Below are positions 1-5,933 of a DNA stretch of 7,637 nt, piece by piece; position 1 is the stretch's first letter; every line of letters begins with the position of its first letter. Location of the stretch: contig JAGXII010000137.1 in assembly GCA_024635735.1 (NCBI GenBank), positions 1 through 7,637 of the forward strand, in the 5' to 3' direction. The notes under the pieces are model-generated. The model saw only the letters and a list, made by a program, of their open reading frames with translations, had not been told where the DNA came from and did no database searches. This stretch comes from Christiangramia sp. (lineage in GTDB: Bacteria > Bacteroidota > Bacteroidia > Flavobacteriales > Flavobacteriaceae). A program made the position numbers and the translations under genes.

Positions 1-71
1 ATCTCACTACCAAACCTCCAGATATACAGCTTTCATTCTTCTAGTGCCACCATGCTATTTGAGTAGGAGCG

Positions 72-103
72 AAAAAAGACGGCTTTATTGAGAGCAATAA
101 ACC
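72..103 (-). terminator. Possible minus-strand hairpin terminator
   Basis: Positions 81-90 and 95-103 pair as TTTATTG/CAATAAA plus GG/CC with one bulged C, around the loop AGAG. On the minus strand the stem is followed, after a short GTC, by six T residues (72-77 on the plus strand are A). That is the shape of a weak intrinsic terminator for leftward transcription, yet no minus-strand gene ends here. It may instead be part of the putative IS end or a remnant. Confidence 0.3.
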
Positions 104-140
104 AATAAATCTAAATCCGTATTTTTACCGGACACTAATG
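102..140 (-). mobile_element. Possible terminal inverted repeat of an insertion sequence (one end only)
   Basis: Read on the minus strand from 140, the sequence begins CATTAGTGTCCGGTAAAAAT and continues AT-rich inward toward lower coordinates. A GTGTCCGGT-like tip followed by A/T-rich sequence resembles, from memory, tips of IS4-type elements in Bacteroidota. The short open plus-strand tails ending at 42-44 or 64-66 would then be the end of a transposase lying to the left. Only one end is inside the window, so no inverted partner or target duplication can be seen. The damaged gene just downstream fits an accessory or decaying region. This is a weak call. Confidence 0.25.
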
Positions 141-281
141 TTTTTTTATAAAAAAAATTAAATAATTCTCCTCTACCCTTAATTATAGTTATAAAAATTC
201 CCTTTAATAAAAATATTAATACAAACCTCTGGTACAAAAGCTAAATTGGGGACTGATCTAACCAAAAATCCAGCTATTAAT

Positions 282-768
282 ATGATAAGCCTTCATACAA
301 TTGTCATGGTATCACTTATTGTCGTAATCATTTGTTTCCTGATTATTACCATAGACATCCTCGCGGGAAACAAACAACACATGATAATTATAAATTTTGT
401 TTATCCTATCACCGCTCTTTATTCGGGACCAATAGGTTTGTGGATTTATTATACTTTAGGAAGAAAATCTACTCATAAGACGGTTATAGAGGCAAAAGAA
501 AAAGATGAAAAACCTCCCAATAAAAAAAACCTTTTGGCAGAGTGTTGTAGTGGGGGTCTTGCACTGTGGGAGCGGTTGTACCCTTGGAGACATAATTGCT
601 GAAACCACGCTTATATTTTTTCCGGTTGTTCTATTTGGAAAAGAAATTTTTGGTGCCTGGGCGGTAGACTATGCACTGGCCCTGGCAATAGGGATTATTT
701 TTCAATATTTCTCCATTAAACCCATGAAGGATCCTTCGGTAAAAGAAGGTTTAAAAGAAGAAATGTAA
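282..768 (+). pseudogene. DUF4396-type membrane protein gene, frameshifted and shortened
   Basis: The N-terminal part, from ATG 282 (no Shine-Dalgarno), gives two membrane segments: SLHTIVMVSLIVVIICFLIIT, then a stretch around NFVYPITALYSGPIGLWIYYTLG. Reading continues to an AAT-A8-CC tract (A at 522-529), after which the original frame runs into unrelated sequence and stops at 600-602. One A fewer would read NKK-TFWQSVVVGVLHCGSGCTLGD and continue to the stop at 766-768. HCGSGCTLGD is the hallmark of the DUF4396 family, so the two frames are one gene split by a single base. The ending PMKDPSVKEGLKEEM also comes too early: relatives continue with a second pair of membrane helices. Function is unknown (family knowledge: putative integral membrane protein with a conserved His/Cys patch). 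A TTG at 246 is a less likely start. It is called a pseudogene on the two defects; a sequencing error or slippage at the A tract could explain the first. Confidence 0.72.
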
Positions 769-769
769 T

Positions 770-793
770 AAAAAACCCCTCTAACTTGAGGGG
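770..793 (-). terminator. Intrinsic terminator of tyrS
   Basis: A perfect 6-bp GC-rich stem (CCCCTC 776-781, GAGGGG 788-793) with a 6-base loop is followed on the minus strand by six T residues (A at 770-775 on the plus strand). It starts 10 bases after the tyrS stop. On the plus strand it lies 7 bases past the end of the DUF4396 remnant but lacks an immediate T run there, so it is mainly a leftward terminator. Confidence 0.85.
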
Positions 794-803
794 CGATCAT
801 GTT

Positions 804-2099
804 TTATACTACTCTAATAATAAAGGTGTTTTTCTTTCCTTTAATAATAATCACATATTTATTATTAATAAGGTCTGACTCTGTAATGGTATAATCTTCC
901 TTTACTTTCTCCTTGTTTACAGATACTGAATTCTCTTTTAAGGCTCTTCTGGCCTCTCCATTAGAACTTAAAAAACCTGTTTTAGCTGAAAGCGCTCCAA
1001 TCATATCTAACCCGGCCTCAACTTCACTTCTTTCAACCTCAGCCTTTGGCACCCCTTCAAAAATATCCAAAAAGGTAGCTTCATTCAGTTTTTTGAAGTC
1101 GTCTGCCGTACTTTTTCCAAAAAGTACTTCAGAAGCGGTTACCGCATTTTCATATTCCTCTTCGTTATGAACGGTAATCGTCACCTCCTGCGCCAGCTTC
1201 TTTTGAAGTGAACGCATGTGAGGCGCCTGCTTATGTTCTTCTATGAGTTTTTCAATTTCCTCCTTTTCAAGAAAGGTGAAAATCTTCATGTACTTTTCAG
1301 CATCATCATCACTGGTATTCAGCCAGTACTGGTAAAATTTATAAGGAGAAGTCCTGTTTGCATCCAGCCAGATATTTCCACCTTCACTTTTTCCAAATTT
1401 ACTACCATCGCTTTTGGTAATTAGAGGACAGGTAAGCGCATAAGCTTTTCCTCCGGCCTTTCTTCTTACTAATTCGGTACCAGTGGTAATATTCCCCCAT
1501 TGATCACTTCCTCCCATTTGAAGGGTCACCTTCATGGTATCATACAAATGAAAGAAATCATATCCCTGTACAAGTTGATATGTAAATTCGGTAAAAGACA
1601 TTCCTTCGGTGCCTTCCCCTGAAATCCGGTTTTTAACCGAATCTTTTGCCATCATGTAATTTACGGTAATATGCTTTCCCACATCACGGATAAATTCCAG
1701 GAAACTGATTTCTTTCATCCAGTCATAGTTATTGACCAGCACTGCATCATGTTCCTTTCCGGCTTTGAAATCCAGAAATTGAGAAAGCTGATTCTTCACA
1801 CATTCCTGGTTATGCCTTAAAGTCTCCTCATCCAGAAGATTTCTTTCGCTGGACTTTCCGCTTGGATCTCCAATCATTCCCGTTGCACCACCTACCAAAG
1901 CGACTGGTTTATGGCCGCATCGCTGTAAATGAGCCAGCAACATGATTGGCACCAGGTTTCCTATATGAAGGGAATCGGCGGTAGGATCAAATCCTATATA
2001 AGCCGATCTCATCTGTTCGTTTAAATGTTCCTCTGTTCCGGGCATGGTATCGTGTAACATGCCACGCCACCGTAATTCTTCAACGAGGTTCTTTTTCAT
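804..2099 (-). CDS. tyrS: Tyrosyl-tRNA synthetase
   Basis: This cytoplasmic class I aminoacyl-tRNA synthetase activates tyrosine with ATP and charges tRNA-Tyr. The 431-residue length is normal for the bacterial TyrS family. The N-terminal Rossmann fold carries the HIGH-type signature as HIGN (residues 45-48, in YIGFDPTADSLHIGN). The tyrosine pocket motifs YQLVQGYDF (about 174-182) and QMGGSDQWGN (about 194-203) are intact. The KMSKS loop appears as KFGKS (234-238), the usual TyrS form. The C-terminal ~65 residues form an S4-like RNA-binding domain (FLSSNGEARRALKENSVSVN). The ATG at 2099 gives the expected N-terminus MKKNLVEELRWRGM. It stands alone, divergent from the SDR gene, with its own terminator at 770-793. 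I see no T-box or other leader regulator in the ~60-base leader. Confidence 0.98.
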   Translation of the reverse strand: MKKNLVEELRWRGMLHDTMPGTEEHLNEQMRSAYIGFDPTADSLHIGNLVPIMLLAHLQRCGHKPVALVGGATGMIGDPSGKSSERNLLDEETLRHNQECVKNQLSQFLDFKAGKEHDAVLVNNYDWMKEISFLEFIRDVGKHITVNYMMAKDSVKNRISGEGTEGMSFTEFTYQLVQGYDFFHLYDTMKVTLQMGGSDQWGNITTGTELVRRKAGGKAYALTCPLITKSDGSKFGKSEGGNIWLDANRTSPYKFYQYWLNTSDDDAEKYMKIFTFLEKEEIEKLIEEHKQAPHMRSLQKKLAQEVTITVHNEEEYENAVTASEVLFGKSTADDFKKLNEATFLDIFEGVPKAEVERSEVEAGLDMIGALSAKTGFLSSNGEARRALKENSVSVNKEKVKEDYTITESDLINNKYVIIIKGKKNTFIIRVV

Positions 2100-2159
2100 T
2101 TGTAACTATTTATTTTCTTCATCTGTGCGATGAAATTCCCATTCTTTTTAAAAGCAGGC

Positions 2160-2168
2160 GTAAAGATA
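2160..2168 (-). promoter_or_regulatory. Candidate -7 box for tyrS
   Basis: On the minus strand this reads TATCTTTAC, a 1-mismatch match to the Bacteroidota -7 consensus TAnnTTTG. It would start transcription roughly 55 bases before the tyrS ATG. No clear TTG -33 element is placed well, so the call rests on the -7 box and position only. Confidence 0.4.
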
Positions 2169-2170
2169 CC

Positions 2171-2182
2171 ATAAAGCTTTAT
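2171..2182. repeat. Perfect 12-bp palindrome in the tyrS/SDR divergent spacer
   Basis: ATAAAGCTTTAT is its own reverse complement. It lies between the two outward-facing candidate -7 boxes (2160-2168 minus, 2202-2209 plus), where the upstream elements of both promoters would fall. It could be an operator for a dimeric regulator, or a chance product of AT-rich sequence. Confidence 0.35.
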
Positions 2183-2201
2183 TTTTCCTAAGTGGTTTAG
2201 C

Positions 2202-2209
2202 TATATTTA
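2202..2209 (+). promoter_or_regulatory. Candidate -7 box for the SDR gene
   Basis: TATATTTA (followed by C) matches TAnnTTTG except for the last base and ends only 4 bases before the ATG at 2214. If used, transcription would start at or within a few bases of the start codon, giving a leaderless or nearly leaderless mRNA. No convincing -33 TTG is seen. Confidence 0.4.
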
Positions 2210-2213
2210 CCGA

Positions 2214-3224
2214 ATGATTCTGGTTACAGGAGGTACAGGTTTATTAGGTGCGCATCTGTTATATGAGTTAGCGCAGACCAATGAAATGCTTAGGGCGACC
2301 AAACGCTTTACAAGCGATATTCAGGCTGTAAGAAAAGTATTTGGTTATTACTCCACTCCCGTGGAAGCCGATCGCTTATTCAAAAAAATTGAATGGAAAG
2401 AAGCCGATATTACCGATATCCCGGCGCTTACAAAAGCCTTTAAGGGAATCGAAACCGTCTACCATTGCGCCGCACTTATCTCTTTTGATCCTGCCGACGA
2501 GAAAAAACTTCGGAAAATAAATATTGAAGGTACCGCCAATGTGGTAAACCTGTGTGTTGCCAAAAAGATCAAAAAACTTTGTTACGTAAGTAGTGTTGCG
2601 GCTTTAGGATCAAGCCTGAAAAAATCGCAGATAACTGAAAATGCTACCTGGAACCCTGAAGAAGACCATAATGATTATGCCATTTCAAAATACGGAGCTG
2701 AAATAGAAGTTTGGAGAGGCACACAGGAAGGAGTAAACACGGTGGTGGTTAACCCGGGAATTATTTTAGGGCCTGGTTTCTGGAAAGAAGCCAGCGGACA
2801 GATTTTTACACGTGTAGACAATGGATTGAAATATCACTTTCCAAAAGTTAGTGGTTTTGTAGGGGTGAATGATGTGGTAAAAGCCATGATTACTCTTATG
2901 AATTCTGATATCAAAAATGAAAAATTTATACTTGTATCAGAGAACTTGAGTTTTGAAACCGTCTTAAAAAAAACCGCAGAATCCCTTAATAAGACTCAAC
3001 CTTCCAAATCATTGAAAAAATGGATGGTTAGAATGGGCTGGGCATTTCAAAAAATCGGGAGCTGGTTTGGAAGAAGAAGGCAAATTACGAAAGATTCCAT
3101 CCACGGACTTTTTGAAGCTACCTATTATAACAATTCCAAGATATGTGATATTATGGAGCTAACTCCGGTAGAAAAGGTCATAAATCAAACAGCAGACATT
3201 TACAGGCAGGAAAATCCTGTTTAA
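2214..3224 (+). CDS. NAD(P)-dependent epimerase/dehydrogenase, extended SDR family
   Basis: A 336-residue extended short-chain dehydrogenase/reductase, of the group that includes nucleotide-sugar epimerases, 3-beta-HSD-like and dihydroflavonol-reductase-like enzymes. The start is fixed by the Rossmann fold beginning at once: MILVTGGTGLLG, with the cofactor glycine motif TGGTGLLG at residues 5-12. DITD (65-68) follows the third strand and contacts the adenine in relatives. CAALIS (85-90), the catalytic serine region YVSSVAALG (124-132), YAISK with the catalytic Tyr155/Lys159 pair, and NPGIILGPG (180-188) are all present, so it should be active. The C-terminal ~80 residues vary in this family and set the substrate, which cannot be read from sequence. 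It is monocistronic, divergent from tyrS, and its stop codon overlaps that of the converging lipoprotein gene. Confidence 0.9.
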   Translation: MILVTGGTGLLGAHLLYELAQTNEMLRATKRFTSDIQAVRKVFGYYSTPVEADRLFKKIEWKEADITDIPALTKAFKGIETVYHCAALISFDPADEKKLRKINIEGTANVVNLCVAKKIKKLCYVSSVAALGSSLKKSQITENATWNPEEDHNDYAISKYGAEIEVWRGTQEGVNTVVVNPGIILGPGFWKEASGQIFTRVDNGLKYHFPKVSGFVGVNDVVKAMITLMNSDIKNEKFILVSENLSFETVLKKTAESLNKTQPSKSLKKWMVRMGWAFQKIGSWFGRRRQITKDSIHGLFEATYYNNSKICDIMELTPVEKVINQTADIYRQENPV

Positions 3225-3784
3225 TCCAGGCCTGAAGAATCTACCGTTGTTGGCGATGGAGGAATAACAAGACTATCACGTAAACGGCTGTTTCTTCTTT
3301 CTTTGAAGGTTAAGGTATCTACCTCTTCCCTATCTACTCCAAGGGAATCCAAAGCCCTTAAAGAATCTTTTTTCGCCAAATTGATACTATCCTCAATTTT
3401 AACTTCTATTTCCCTTAGAGAATCGGTTTTAGTTTTTAAAACTCTGATTTTTGCCTTTACGCTATCATACATCCTGTCGTACTGGATATAATTCTCCGAA
3501 TAATATTCGGTACTGCGTTCAAGCTGCAAACTATCAATTCCAAATTTATTGTAAATGTATTCTCCAGGGTTAACGCCCAGGTTTTCCATTTTGAATTTAT
3601 TAAAATTCCTCGCAGCCTGCACTATGGATAATTCGGCAAGAATATCTATCATCTTAGCTTCCGGAATAAGATCCTTTGGCTTCTCCATTTTCTCCACATT
3701 CTGGCATGATCCTGCCAGAAGCAATAGAGAAAATAAAAATATAATATGCCTTCTCTTAACGATCAAATGTGAGTCTTTCAGCAT
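3221..3784 (-). CDS. DUF4296-family lipoprotein
   Basis: Unknown function; the family is known essentially from Bacteroidota. From the ATG at 3784 the protein is 187 residues. A TTG three codons earlier (3793) is a poorer start. The N-terminus is a lipoprotein signal peptide: KRR, a hydrophobic stretch HIIFLFSLLLL, then AGSC with the lipidated cysteine at residue 27. The DUF4296 core (about 30-105) has DLIPEAKMIDILAELSIVQAARN and FGIDSLQLERSTEYYSENYIQYDRMYDSV. The last ~80 residues are charged, probably helical or coiled, with a recurring D-S-[LVI] motif (D84, D107, D121, D132, D140, D146, D170), and end in a proline/threonine-rich tail. It is the last gene of the GT2-pyrC operon. Its first 29 bases overlap the end of pyrC, so translation is likely coupled. 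It probably sits in the outer membrane facing the periplasm. Confidence 0.85.
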   Translation of the reverse strand: MLKDSHLIVKRRHIIFLFSLLLLAGSCQNVEKMEKPKDLIPEAKMIDILAELSIVQAARNFNKFKMENLGVNPGEYIYNKFGIDSLQLERSTEYYSENYIQYDRMYDSVKAKIRVLKTKTDSLREIEVKIEDSINLAKKDSLRALDSLGVDREEVDTLTFKERRNSRLRDSLVIPPSPTTVDSSGLD

Positions 3785-5099
3785 TTTTAGCAAATGGCTG
3801 ATGTTTAAAATTCTTGTATACCAGCCTTCCGTTTACAAAAGTATGGGTAACCCTTGATTTAAAGGTAGTTCCTTCAAATGGAGACCATCCGCATTTCGAG
3901 AAGATATTATCGGGTTGTACGGCCCATGGCGAATTAAGATCTACCATTACCAGGTCTGCTTTATATCCTTCTCTAATAAATCCTCTCTTTTCGATTTCAA
4001 ATAAAATAGCAGGATTATGACATGCCTTTTCCACTATTTTTTCCAGTGAAATCTTACCCTGATGGTGCATTTGTAAAAGAGCCGGCAAAGCATGTTGAAC
4101 TAAAGGCCCGCCACTAGGCGCCTTGGTATAAACATTCTTTTTTTCCTCCTTAGTATGAGGAGCATGGTCTGTAGCAAGCACATCCAGACGGTTATCTAGC
4201 AAGGCCTCTAAAAGAGCTTCCTGATCTTTCTTCGTCTTAACTGCCGGATTCCACTTAATATAAGTTCCTTTTTTAGCATAATCAGAATCATTGAACCAAA
4301 GATGATGTATACATACTTCAGCAGTAATTTTTTTATCCTTTAAGGCCTTTTTATTATTGAATAGGCTTAATTCCTTTGCAGTGGAAATATGGAAAACATG
4401 AAGTCTTGCTCCTGTCTTTTGAGCGAGTTTAACCGCTTTTGAAGAAGATTTATAACAAGCTTCTGCACTTCTTATCTTTGGATGTAATTCAATAGGAATA
4501 TCTTCTCCATACTTGTCTATGCAATCCTGCAGGTTATTTTTGATAGTTTCTTCATCTTCACAATGGACAGCGATAAGTACAGGAGATTTTTTAAATATCT
4601 GTTCCAATACCTTTTCATCATCTACCAGCATATTTCCTGTAGAAGAACCTAAGAACAATTTCAGGGCCGCAACCTTTTTAGGATCGATCTTTTCTATCTC
4701 GCTCAGGTTATCGTTAGTCCCACCAAACATAAATGAATAATTCGCATAAGAGCTCTCCGCTGCGATCTTCATTTTTTCCTCATACAATTCCACTGTAGTG
4801 GTTTGAGGTAAAGTATTTGGCATTTCAATAAAGGTGGTGATTCCCCCAGCAACAGCCGCTTTAGATCCGGTTTGAATGTTCTCCTTATGAGTAAGTCCCG
4901 GTTCTCTAAAATGCACCTGGTCATCTATAAGACCCGGCAACAAATAAGTTCCTTCGGCATCATAAATAACAACATCAGGAGATTTGGCACTTATACTTTC
5001 GTCTATTTCTGAAATAATTCCGTCTTCAACAAAAACGTCACCATCCTGAATTTTACCTTCGTTTACAATCTTTGCGTTTTTAATTAAAACTTTTTTCAT
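3756..5099 (-). CDS. pyrC: Dihydroorotase (class I amidohydrolase type)
   Basis: It interconverts N-carbamoyl-L-aspartate and dihydroorotate, the third step of pyrimidine synthesis. The 447 residues and the motifs fit the longer class I / hydantoinase-like dihydroorotases, not the ~350-residue class II form. Visible are the strand-1 metal motif GLIDDQVHFREPG (57-69), TTFIEMPNT (88-96), a lysine in ALKLFLG (Lys147) where relatives carry the carboxylated bridging lysine, AVHCEDE (His179), LHVFHIS (His234/His237), and LATDHAPHT with the catalytic Asp311. The usual D-x-H-x-H reads D-D-Q-V-H, so Gln61 replaces the first histidine. I recall the same DDQVHFREPG form in other Bacteroidota enzymes, so it is probably lineage-typical and not a lesion. 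Its ATG overlaps the GT2 stop by one base (TGATG), and its end overlaps the lipoprotein gene. Confidence 0.95.
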   Translation of the reverse strand: MKKVLIKNAKIVNEGKIQDGDVFVEDGIISEIDESISAKSPDVVIYDAEGTYLLPGLIDDQVHFREPGLTHKENIQTGSKAAVAGGITTFIEMPNTLPQTTTVELYEEKMKIAAESSYANYSFMFGGTNDNLSEIEKIDPKKVAALKLFLGSSTGNMLVDDEKVLEQIFKKSPVLIAVHCEDEETIKNNLQDCIDKYGEDIPIELHPKIRSAEACYKSSSKAVKLAQKTGARLHVFHISTAKELSLFNNKKALKDKKITAEVCIHHLWFNDSDYAKKGTYIKWNPAVKTKKDQEALLEALLDNRLDVLATDHAPHTKEEKKNVYTKAPSGGPLVQHALPALLQMHHQGKISLEKIVEKACHNPAILFEIEKRGFIREGYKADLVMVDLNSPWAVQPDNIFSKCGWSPFEGTTFKSRVTHTFVNGRLVYKNFKHQPFAKNAERLTFDR

Positions 5100-5830
5100 C
5101 AGACTTTTATCCTGTTTAACAGACTTTTCAGCTTCATTTTTATTACCCCAAAAACGGCTTCCGAAATAATCGAACCACTCATTTTGGAAGTTCCCATGGT
5201 CCTGTCGGTAAAAATAACCGGGACCTCTTTTATTTTATACTTCAGAAGATAGGCTTTGAATTTCATTTCAATTTGAAATGCATAACCTACAAACTGTATT
5301 CTATCGAGATCTATTGCTTCCAGCACCTCTCTTTTATAACATACAAATCCGGCAGTGGTATCCTGGATATCCATACCGGTAATAAATCTAACATAACGTG
5401 AAGCCAGCCAGGACATCAAAACCCTATTCATTGGCCAGTTGATCACATTTACCCCCGTAATATATCTGGAGCCTATGGCCACATCTGCTCCGTCCCTTCT
5501 ACAGGTATTATATAATCTAATAAGATCATTAGGATTATGAGAAAAATCGGCATCCATTTCAAAGACGTATTCATAATCTCTTTTCAGAACCCATTTAAAG
5601 CCCTGAATGTAGGCGGTTCCCAGACCTTCCTTTCCCATTCTTTCTTCCAGAAATAAACTTTCCGGAAATTCTGCCTGCAGCGTTCTCACCCTGGTAGCGG
5701 TACCATCGGGAGAATTATCATCTACCACCAGAATATGAAATTTACGTCTCTGGGAGAACACATTTCTTATAATGCGCTCTATATTCTCAATTTCATTAAA
5801 AGTGGGTATAATAATTATCCCATTTACCAT
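5099..5830 (-). CDS. Family 2 glycosyltransferase, polyprenol-phosphate mannosyltransferase (DPM1)-like
   Basis: It probably transfers a hexose, typically mannose from GDP-mannose, to a polyprenyl phosphate on the cytoplasmic face of the inner membrane, making a lipid-linked donor for periplasmic glycosylation or envelope glycans. From the ATG at 5830 the protein has 243 residues. A TTG at 5836 would add two, but leaves almost no leader after the -7 box. GT-A fold motifs occur in order: IIIIPTFNEIENI (4-16), VVDDNSPDGT (35-44), the metal-binding DAD in FEMDADFSHNP (93-95), GSRY (120-123), DTTAGFVCYKRE (157-168), GYAFQIE (182-188) and DRTMGTSKM (209-217). These match the soluble DPM1 type, with no C-terminal membrane helices. 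The exact sugar is inferred from the family. It is the first gene of the operon with pyrC and the DUF4296 lipoprotein. Confidence 0.9.
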   Translation of the reverse strand: MVNGIIIIPTFNEIENIERIIRNVFSQRRKFHILVVDDNSPDGTATRVRTLQAEFPESLFLEERMGKEGLGTAYIQGFKWVLKRDYEYVFEMDADFSHNPNDLIRLYNTCRRDGADVAIGSRYITGVNVINWPMNRVLMSWLASRYVRFITGMDIQDTTAGFVCYKREVLEAIDLDRIQFVGYAFQIEMKFKAYLLKYKIKEVPVIFTDRTMGTSKMSGSIISEAVFGVIKMKLKSLLNRIKV

Positions 5831-5846
5831 TCCCAAATCTTTTGCA

Positions 5847-5854
5847 CAAATGTA
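5847..5854 (-). promoter_or_regulatory. -7 box of the GT2-pyrC-lipoprotein operon
   Basis: On the minus strand this reads TACATTTG, a perfect match to TAnnTTTG. It ends 16 bases before the ATG at 5830, placing the transcript start some 10 bases upstream of the gene. The -33 region (around 5875-5880) has TTTC rather than TTTG. Confidence 0.65.
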
Positions 5855-5911
5855 TGGAAATTAAATCTTCGAAAGTTTATGTTTTGCATACGTATTCAAT
5901 GCCAATAATTT

Positions 5912-5919
5912 TACATTTG
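5912..5919 (+). promoter_or_regulatory. -7 box of the DUF4271-HemD operon
   Basis: TACATTTG is a perfect TAnnTTTG match ending 14 bases before the ATG at 5934. A TTTG at 5883-5886 is a possible -33 element, although the 25-base gap is a few bases longer than usual. The leader would be about 8-10 bases, with no Shine-Dalgarno. Confidence 0.65.
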
Positions 5920-5933
5920 TAAAAATTTTTCTC

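Larger units (their letters stand above)
1..281. other. AT-rich leader region without a supported complete gene
   Basis: No complete gene is visible on either strand. At the extreme left the plus strand is open for short stretches: one frame ends at the stop at 42-44 with the tail PPDIQLSFF, another at 64-66 with the tail SATMLFE. Either could be the last codons of a gene lying mostly outside the window, but neither tail is diagnostic. Positions 81-103 form a small hairpin and 102-140 may be an insertion-sequence end (both listed separately). From about 140 to 240 the sequence is very AT-rich and probably carries the promoter of the broken gene that follows, but I see no clean TAnnTTTG box on the plus strand. 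Confidence 0.6.

Noticed and set aside
505..768. A separate small protein starting at the ATG at 505
   Set aside because: Its first codons duplicate in another frame the linker of the upstream part, and its conserved portion begins only at the A8 tract. It is better explained as the second half of the frameshifted DUF4396 gene.
913..1424. Plus-strand open frames inside tyrS
   Set aside because: They are antisense to a full-length, motif-complete tyrS, with low-complexity Ser/Phe/Leu-rich translations and no recognisable domain.
3227..3234. Palindrome CAGGCCTG near the converging stops
   Set aside because: Only 8 bp, within coding sequence, with no spacing or T run that would make it a terminator or a convincing operator.
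3303..4740. Plus-strand open frames within the lipoprotein and pyrC genes
   Set aside because: Shadows of the minus-strand coding frames: no promoter, no family resemblance, and they overlap conserved motifs of the real genes.
5831..5836. TTG start two codons upstream of the GT2 ATG
   Set aside because: An ATG follows immediately and the IIIIPTFNE strand needs no extra residues. The TTG would leave almost no leader after the -7 box.
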